A DNA stretch of 64,000 bases from Combretum micranthum (Eukaryota > Streptophyta > Magnoliopsida > Myrtales > Combretaceae): positions 1 through 64,000 of the forward strand of contig JAMXBD010001102.1 in the NCBI GenBank assembly GCA_024138025.1, in the 5' to 3' direction. The position numbers and the translations under genes are program-made. Below are positions 61,290 to 64,000 of the stretch, piece after piece. Under the pieces are notes generated by a model. That model did no database searches and was not told the origin of the DNA. It was given only the letters and a program-made list of their open reading frames with translations. How positions within the stretch are numbered: the stretch's first letter is position 1; every line of letters starts with the position of its first letter.

Positions 61290-62370
61290 TCATGGTTTAG
61301 GAAGAAGTGTCAGAGATAGGAACAAAGGTCTTCTGGGTGTTGGAGTGACCAGTACCAGTGGATTTATCAAATACTGCTTGATCTTGCTGAAGGCTTCCTC
61401 ACCTTCGTCATTCCATTGTATTCGAGCATTCTTTTTTAGTAATTTGAACAACGGTCGGCATTTGTCAATCGTTTGGGAAATAAACCAAGTGATATAGTTT
61501 AATCTCCCTAAAAGGCCCCTAACTTCTTTTAACATTTTTGGGGGAGATAAGTCCAGAATTGCTTTAATTTTGTCTGGATCAATCTCAATTCCTCTTTAGC
61601 TGACCATGAACCCTAATAGCTTCCCAAATGTTACTCCAAAAGTGCACTTTTTAGGATTTAACTTCAATTGAAACTTCCTCGGTCTTTTGAAAAGTTTTCT
61701 TAACACGTCTACATGATCTTCTCCATCTTTTGTTTTGGCGATCATGTCATCAACGTATACTTCAACTTCCTTGTACATCATATCGTGGAGTATGGCAAGC
61801 ATTGCTCGTTAGTAAGTTGAACCAGCATTTTTGAGATCGAAAGGCGTGACTTTATAACAAAAAATGCCCCAAGCTGTGACGAATGCGGTTTTAATTTTGT
61901 CTTCTTCTGCCATTAATATCTGATTATATCCTGAAAATCCATCCATAAACAAGAACAAATGGCTTTCGGCAGTATTGTCTACCAAAGCGTCAATATGAGG
62001 CAAAAAAAAGTTATCTTTTGGCATTGCTTCATTCAGGTCTCAAAAGTCCACAAATTCTAGCTTTCCCATTCTTTTTAAGTACCGGTACTATATTCAATAC
62101 CCATTCTGAATGGTTCGGGACTTCAATAAAGCCTACTTCAAGTAACTTCTTGACTTCTTCCTTGATTTGAAGCAACAAGTCTGATATAAAACGCCTTAAC
62201 TTTTGCCTTTTAAGCTTAATGTCTTCCCTGGTTGGTAGTTTATGAACCACAATTGATGGGTCCAAACCAGGCATGTCATCATATGACCATGCGAAAACAT
62301 CCAAATATTCAGCTAAGAGCTTAGTCAAGTCCTTTTTTTCTCTTTCAGGTAAGTTACCCCCAATTTTCAA
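61290..62370 (-). pseudogene. Tat-element reverse transcriptase, interrupted
   Basis: Collinear blocks in successive frames: LPTREDIKLKRQKLRRF (62200-62250), VLNIVPVLKKNGKARIC, MPKDNFFLPHIDALVDNTA, FMDGFSGYNQILMAEEDK, FCYKVTPFDLKNAGSTY, the catalytic VEVYVDDMIAKTKDG (YVDD), LNPKKCTFGVTFGKLLGFMVS, and EVRGLLGRLNYITWFISQ. Stops replace Gln after STY and after FMVS and Arg after VDF, all consistent with C-to-T change. A 2-base loss lies near 62040. Confidence 0.92.
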
Positions 62371-63131
62371 GTTTTAAGGGTTCTCTTTTATTCCCAGATC
62401 AACTACCTCAATGGGTTCTAGGGTTTCAATTCCTCCATGTTCAAAGTTATGCCAATTTTCCTATGTTCTAAGTTGATAATCGACATCATCTTCATCGACT
62501 AACCTAGTGGGGTTTGAGGCGATATCGATATTTTCATTAATTACAGGTGCAAGATATCTTTGAATTTCATTACAATCATCGGATTTGATCAAATATAAAT
62601 GAGAAATAGATGAGAATATGGAAAGAGAAAGGAGATGTGGTAAGAAAAGCTTTTTATTGATCTTGATGGTGTTCGATTACACTTATTAAGCATGACATAA
62701 AAAGGAAAAACATAACACAATCCCAATCATGGGATCAGTTCCTACTTAAAAGACTTAAAACTATTGCAAGGGATAGAAAACCAATTTTTCAAGATCGCTT
62801 TCTCAGCTGGAGCATCTTTTTTGGCATCATCTGGTTGTTGAATATGATAGGGCTTTGGGAAAGAACGCCTAATATGTGGGATCTCGATGACTAGATCATA
62901 TTCTTTATTAATCTTTCTTCTTCTCATCACATTCTTCATCTTTGCCACTCCCGCAGGAGTAGGGGAATAACCTAAACCAAAGGTTCCCACTTGGGTTTCC
63001 TCTTCATTACCCAGCATACAAACCTCCTCAAACATTTGGAGTCCCAAATCCTCCTCTCCTTCTTTCCAAATATATGGGATGGCCATTTCTTTGTATATGG
63101 CATAATCTTGCTTGCCTATGATAGTGACAAG
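62371..63131 (-). pseudogene. Tat-element protease-RT linker
   Basis: Decayed spacer between protease and reverse transcriptase. The open part at 62742-63086 (MAIPYIWKEGEEDLGLQMFE) resembles the usual Tat linker with a variable middle. Confidence 0.65.
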
Positions 63132-63571
63132 TTAGCCATTTGCTACAAACCTAACCCTTTGGTGTAGACTTAAGGGGATCACACTTGCAGCGTGGATCCA
63201 CAGTCTTTTAAGCAACAGATTGAATTCTCTTAGGATATCCAACACTTGAAAGGGTATGATAAAAGTTTGTAGACCGATGGTAACCTCCAGTTCAACTTCT
63301 CCCACAATTTCTCTATTAGACCCATCAAATGCGTGAACCATAGTGGAGTTAGGCTTGATGCTTGATGGTTCTATCTCCAATAAATTCAAGTTGGCCGGGG
63401 GCACACATTTAAAGAAGATCTATTATATATAAGCACTCGAGAGACAATCTTGTTGTTACTTTTGGCTACTATAAATAGAGCCTTGTTGCGTTGACTGCCT
63501 TCTACTCCTAGTTCTTTCGATGAGAAGTTAATTTGGTTGCTTGCAAAGACAGAGTTTATCACATGTCCCAT
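63132..63571 (-). pseudogene. Tat-element aspartic protease, catalytic Asp lost
   Basis: Two overlapping frames give RVLIYNRSSLNV, then FDGSNREIVGEVELEVTIG, TFIIPFQVLD and RLWIHAASVIPLSLHQRV. Family members have VDNGSSLNV at the first block; here the Asp is Tyr and the Gly is Arg, so the enzyme would be dead even without the frame break near 63390-63400. Confidence 0.85.
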
Positions 63572-64000
63572 GGTTTCCTCTTACGCACCTTTTGGAACTT
63601 TCACTTCCTTGAGTACCTTCAACAGGGCCTCGCGATGGATATCGAAGCTTATTAATAAGCTCATAAGCTATATCTGAGCTAGGGTCTTGGCCAATTATTC
63701 TACTACTTTAAACTCGCTTACTTTCATTAGCTTAGCTAGTATTGACTTCTCATCGTCCTTTTTTCCTTCATCTTTTTCTTGGGGTGGTGTACTTCTCATT
63801 ACGTTCTTTCCACTCGGGTCATAGATTCTTCCTGATCAAGTAAGCCGCTAACCATAGCCATAGAAGCATGATTGACTACTCGATAATCCCATGGAGCAGC
63901 TTTGTATTTATCTGCGGAAATTGGTACTTGAAAAGTATAACTCTTGGGCTTTAATGAAGCACCTTCTTCCTTATCACTTTTGCACCATTCAATTTTGATA
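63572..64000 (-). pseudogene. Tat-element gag-protease spacer, continuing beyond the window
   Basis: Frames such as APWDYRVVN (near 63890) and SFDIHREALLKVLKEV (near 63620) match the region that precedes the protease in Tat-group polyproteins. Several in-frame stops. The gag and 5' LTR lie to the right of the window. Confidence 0.65.

Overview
This is AT-rich nuclear DNA from a flowering plant, most likely a eudicot. The evidence is two plant-type genes with introns, plant lineages of Ty3/gypsy and Ty1/copia elements, a Cassandra TRIM and plant-style MITEs. Nothing points to a prokaryote, organelle or virus. The species cannot be named from the window.

Host genes. Only two are convincing. 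One is a six-exon + strand gene (11860-13910) for a 250-residue serine/acidic, lysine-tailed protein with one U1/matrin-like C2H2 zinc finger. The other is a three-exon - strand gene (31087-33458) for the histone H3-H4 chaperone ASF1. ASF1 has an apparent 2-base deletion in its third exon and a GC-AG intron. Upstream of it are an E2F-like site and telo-boxes, and upstream of the zinc-finger gene are two site II motifs, both typical of growth- or cell-cycle-linked plant genes.

Mobile DNA. Most of the rest is retrotransposon. The window opens with the 3' end of a Ty3/gypsy pol and a probable LTR (1-1075). The dominant theme is a superfamily of very long (about 3.5-4.5 kb) LTRs: solo copies at 5608-9171 (+), 15730-21120, 25126-29612 and 34991-43829 (the last containing another solo LTR at 35477-39054), and one structurally complete element at 46369-58262. 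The complete element has nearly identical 3.68-kb LTRs, a perfect GGCTC target duplication, an initiator-tRNA-Met primer site and a polypurine tract. It encodes gag plus an unrecognised acidic ORF upstream, with no pol that I could see, so it looks like a non-autonomous TR-GAG-type element.

The complete element has jumped into an older, decayed Ty3/gypsy element of the Tat type on the - strand. The Tat element runs from beyond 64000 down to about 43949: protease, reverse transcriptase, two RNase H domains, integrase, a tandem-repeat 3' region, then the LTR.

Smaller insertions are a hAT-like element (9411-10708) that hosts a Cassandra TRIM with 5S-rRNA-like LTRs, a Mutator-like MITE (21433-21769), another inverted-repeat MITE (24451-24840) and a Ty1/copia RNase H relic (23275-23800). 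The remaining stretches are AT-rich with no gene that I can support.
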